Source: Bacillota bacterium
Lineage (GTDB): Bacteria; Bacillota; Clostridia; Lachnospirales; Lachnospiraceae
Length of the DNA stretch: 26,262 nt
Assembly (NCBI GenBank): GCA_023415475.1
Contig: JAEZKL010000038.1
Coordinates: 1-26,262 of the forward strand
Direction: 5' to 3'
Position numbers and translations under genes: made by a program. Under the pieces are notes generated by a model, which worked only from the letters and a program-made list of their open reading frames with translations, was not told the DNA's origin and made no database searches. This document shows, one piece after another, positions 24,177-26,262 of the stretch. Every line of letters starts with the position of its first letter. Position 1 is the stretch's first letter.

Positions 24177-25106
24177 ATGAAAAAGAGGCCTAATATGGAT
24201 AACGAACAAAATGAATGGTCCCTGAGAAATAGAATAAGGAAAAGCAGAGCATCATATGTCATGCTGGCACCGTATTTTGTGCTGTTCTTTCTGTTTACAG
24301 TGTTACCGGTGCTCACCTCCATCGGATTGAGCTTTACCAGCTTTAATGTATTGGAGCCGCCAAAGTTTATCTTATGGGAAAATTATATAAGATTATTTCT
24401 GGACGATGATATCTTTAAGATAGCGATCAGGAATACCTTGATATTTGCGGTAATTACCGGACCCATCAGTTATTTCATGTGTTTGATATTTGCTTGGATT
24501 ATCAACGAATTTAAAGGAAGGACCAGAGCATTATTAACATTAATTTTTTATGCTCCCTCCATCTCTGGTAATGCCTATGTGGTATGGAACCTGATATTAA
24601 GAGGTGACCGCTATGGCTACTTGAATGGCATCCTTTTAAAGCTTGACTGGATCAATGCTGCGATCATCTGGATGAAGACGGAGAAATACGTCTTACCGAT
24701 GCTGATTATGGTACAGCTGTGGCTGAGTCTGGGTACCGGATTTCTTACCTTTATTGCCGGTCTGCAGACGGTGGATAAGTCCTTGTATGAAGCAGGTGCA
24801 GTGGATGGTGTTAAGAACCGCTGGCAGGAGCTATGGTATATTACTCTTCCTTCCATGAAGCCTCAGTTAATGTTCGGTGCGGTTATGCAGATAACCACAG
24901 CCTTTGCCGTAGCTGATATTTCGATCAACCTGGCCGGTAATCCCAGTGTAAATTATGCGGGTACCACTATTGTTACCCACCTTTTGGACTACGGTTCCAT
25001 CCGTTATGAAATGGGATACGCCTCTGCAATTGCAACGATCCTGTTCCTCCTTATGGTTGGTACCAATAAGCTAATCCAGAATGTGCTTAGAAAGGTAGGT
25101 AACTGA
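24177..25106 (+). CDS. sugar ABC transporter permease (MalF-like)
   Basis: A 309-residue membrane subunit with about six helices. After an N-terminal cytoplasmic stretch comes the first helix (YVMLAPYFVLFFLFTVLPVL), a phrase typical of MalF/UgpA-type permeases, and the EAA loop EAGAVDGVKNRWQELWYITLP. GGGGAG lies about 7 bases before the ATG. It starts 12 bases after the binding protein and ends 1 base before the next permease, so the three form one operon. No ATPase gene accompanies them; such systems commonly use a shared MsmK/UgpC-type ATPase. Confidence 0.92.
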   Translation: MKKRPNMDNEQNEWSLRNRIRKSRASYVMLAPYFVLFFLFTVLPVLTSIGLSFTSFNVLEPPKFILWENYIRLFLDDDIFKIAIRNTLIFAVITGPISYFMCLIFAWIINEFKGRTRALLTLIFYAPSISGNAYVVWNLILRGDRYGYLNGILLKLDWINAAIIWMKTEKYVLPMLIMVQLWLSLGTGFLTFIAGLQTVDKSLYEAGAVDGVKNRWQELWYITLPSMKPQLMFGAVMQITTAFAVADISINLAGNPSVNYAGTTIVTHLLDYGSIRYEMGYASAIATILFLLMVGTNKLIQNVLRKVGN

Positions 25107-25107
25107 C

Positions 25108-25998
25108 ATGGTAAGAGAGGATAGTAAGCCAAGAAGGCGATTGTTTCGTAGAAAACAAAAAGTCTTAAATCGTTCCATGGCAGGTAATGCTACTTTATTC
25201 ATATTTATGGCTATCTGTGCCGTGTTTATGGGTTTGCCTCTGGTTATGGTGGCGAACAATGCCTTTAAGCCTCTGGATGAATTATTCCGTTATCCACCGA
25301 CTATTTTTGTACGCAATCCCGGTACGGATAATTTTTACGACTTAATTGTATTGATGTCGAACTCCTGGGTGCCGCTGACAAGATATATTCTGAATACGAT
25401 CATAATTACCGGCGGGGGTACTCTGGGTCATGTATTGCTTGCCTCCCTTGCGGCTTATCCGCTGGCGAAGCACAATTTTCCGGGGAAGAAGCTTCTTTTC
25501 AGTATCGTTGTATTATCCCTGATGTTCTCCTGGCAGGTAACGCAGATACCGAACTACCTGATCATCTCAGGCTTGGGGATTAACAATACTTATCTTGCGG
25601 TGATGCTGCCTCCCTTTGCTTACGGACTTGGACTTTACCTGATGAAGCAGTTCATGGAGCAGATACCGGATTCCTTGATCGAGTCTGCTAGGTTGGATGG
25701 AGCGACGGAATATAAGGTATACTGGACCATCATTATGCCAAACGTTAAGCCGGCATGGCTTACCCTGGCGGTACTTCAGTTCCAAAACCTGTGGGGGAAT
25801 ACCGGTAGTGCATTCCTTCGTGATGAAGAACTGAAGCCCTTGCAGTATTCTTTGATGCAGATTGTGAACGGCGGACCGGCAAGAACCGGTGCGGCTGCAG
25901 TGGTAACCTTGATCATCGCAGCAATTCCGATTACCTTCTTCATTATCTGCCAAAGCAGTATTATAGAGACCATGGCAACATCGGGTATGAAAGAATAG
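25108..25998 (+). CDS. sugar ABC transporter permease (MalG-like)
   Basis: A 296-residue partner permease with a basic N-terminus (PRRRLFRRKQK), about six helices and the EAA loop ESARLDGATEYKVYWTIIMP. Family phrases include GLPLVMVANNAFKPLDELF, NTIIITGGGTLGHVLLASLAAYPLAK and PPFAYGLGLYLMKQFM. The ATG lies one base after the previous stop, so translation is coupled. A run of three hairpins follows. Confidence 0.92.
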   Translation: MVREDSKPRRRLFRRKQKVLNRSMAGNATLFIFMAICAVFMGLPLVMVANNAFKPLDELFRYPPTIFVRNPGTDNFYDLIVLMSNSWVPLTRYILNTIIITGGGTLGHVLLASLAAYPLAKHNFPGKKLLFSIVVLSLMFSWQVTQIPNYLIISGLGINNTYLAVMLPPFAYGLGLYLMKQFMEQIPDSLIESARLDGATEYKVYWTIIMPNVKPAWLTLAVLQFQNLWGNTGSAFLRDEELKPLQYSLMQIVNGGPARTGAAAVVTLIIAAIPITFFIICQSSIIETMATSGMKE

Positions 25999-26107
25999 AT
26001 TGAAAAATCATAGATTTTTCAATCGGCAAATTTGTGCTGCCGCCCAAATTCGCGGTGATTTGGCAGCCTGAATGAATAGTGTGAAAATAAAATACAATTT
26101 TCACACT
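25998..26107 (+). terminator. three consecutive hairpins after the permease genes
   Basis: Hairpin 1 is a perfect 12-bp stem with a 3-base loop (25998-26009 with 26013-26024) that begins on the last base of the stop codon. Hairpin 2 spans 26036-26067 (10 bp with a 4-base bulge). Hairpin 3 is a perfect 11-bp stem (26078-26088 with 26097-26107). None ends in a proper T run, so they may act as partial terminators or as barriers that stabilise the upstream transcript against 3' decay. Confidence 0.55.
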
Positions 26108-26130
26108 GTCAATATCTTAGGGGGGCTAAC

Positions 26131-26262
26131 ATGAAATTGAAAAAGTTATGTCTTATCCCAATCATTATGATATTTGCCCTTGGTAATTGCGGGCAGGCTT
26201 TCGCCAACTCGAATGTTCCTTACCAGACATATAATTATAATTATTGGAATGATGCTTATTAT
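26131..26262 (+). CDS. start of a secreted protein (cut by window edge)
   Basis: Only 44 codons are visible. GGGGGG precedes the ATG at a normal distance. The start is a signal peptide (MKLKKLCLIPIIMIFALGN, cleavage likely after QAFA), followed by a Tyr/Asn-rich stretch (YQTYNYNYWNDAYY). Secreted beta-propeller-type proteins with similar Tyr-rich starts occur beside sugar transporters in related bacteria, as I recall, but the visible part does not decide this. It may be co-transcribed with the permeases through the hairpins. Confidence 0.75.
   Translation, partial: MKLKKLCLIPIIMIFALGNCGQAFANSNVPYQTYNYNYWNDAYY

Overview
The window looks like chromosome from an AT-rich, spore-forming, plant-polysaccharide-using anaerobe of the Lachnospiraceae (clostridial cluster XIVa). 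This rests on a dipicolinate synthase operon with a sigma-K-like promoter (an endospore former), clostridial-style Shine-Dalgarno sites and sigma-A promoters, and an epimerase/phosphorylase pair of the type used for beta-mannan disaccharides. The assignment is made from gene content and remembered family sequences, not from a search.

Region 1 (1-3530, minus strand): spoVFA-spoVFB-asnB. These read away from a near-perfect sigma-K-type promoter at 3502-3530 and end beside a 17-18 bp minisatellite at the window edge. The operon would make dipicolinic acid, and asparagine, in the mother cell late in sporulation.

Region 2 (3585-10013, plus): an oligopeptide ABC transporter, oppA / oppBCDF. oppA has tandem vegetative promoters and a perfect hairpin in its leader. 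A 656-base intergenic stretch separates it from oppB and holds a terminator-like hairpin, a tandem repeat of about 86-104 bp with internal hairpins, and a 133-bp MITE-like inverted repeat. A strong terminator ends the operon.

Region 3 (10305-14165, plus): a very AT-rich four-gene operon. It has a membrane protein of unknown function, an initiating polyprenyl sugar-phosphate transferase, a diverged paralogue of the first protein, and a class D-like sortase. No sortase substrate and no other glycosyltransferase is visible. Beyond it lie an unannotated 36-residue membrane peptide on the minus strand and a strong promoter firing straight into a perfect hairpin, a possible small RNA or leader.

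Region 4 (14676-26262, plus): a beta-manno-oligosaccharide locus. LacI regulator 1 is followed by manA, a cellobiose/mannobiose 2-epimerase and a GH130 mannosylglucose phosphorylase, behind a consensus promoter with a LacI-type operator at the start site. A second LacI regulator is followed by a 988-residue solute-binding protein with two N-terminal beta-rich, putatively sugar-binding modules, then two sugar permeases and the start of a secreted protein cut by the window edge. Inferred flow: imported mannobiose is epimerised to mannosyl-glucose, phosphorolysed to mannose-1-phosphate plus glucose, and reaches fructose-6-phosphate through a phosphomannomutase (not in the window) and ManA. The permeases have no ATPase beside them and probably share one encoded elsewhere.

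The points most worth a second look are the sortase/transferase module, the ATT initiation codon of the GH130 gene, the fused solute-binding protein, the 36-residue peptide and the promoter-hairpin at 14428-14493.
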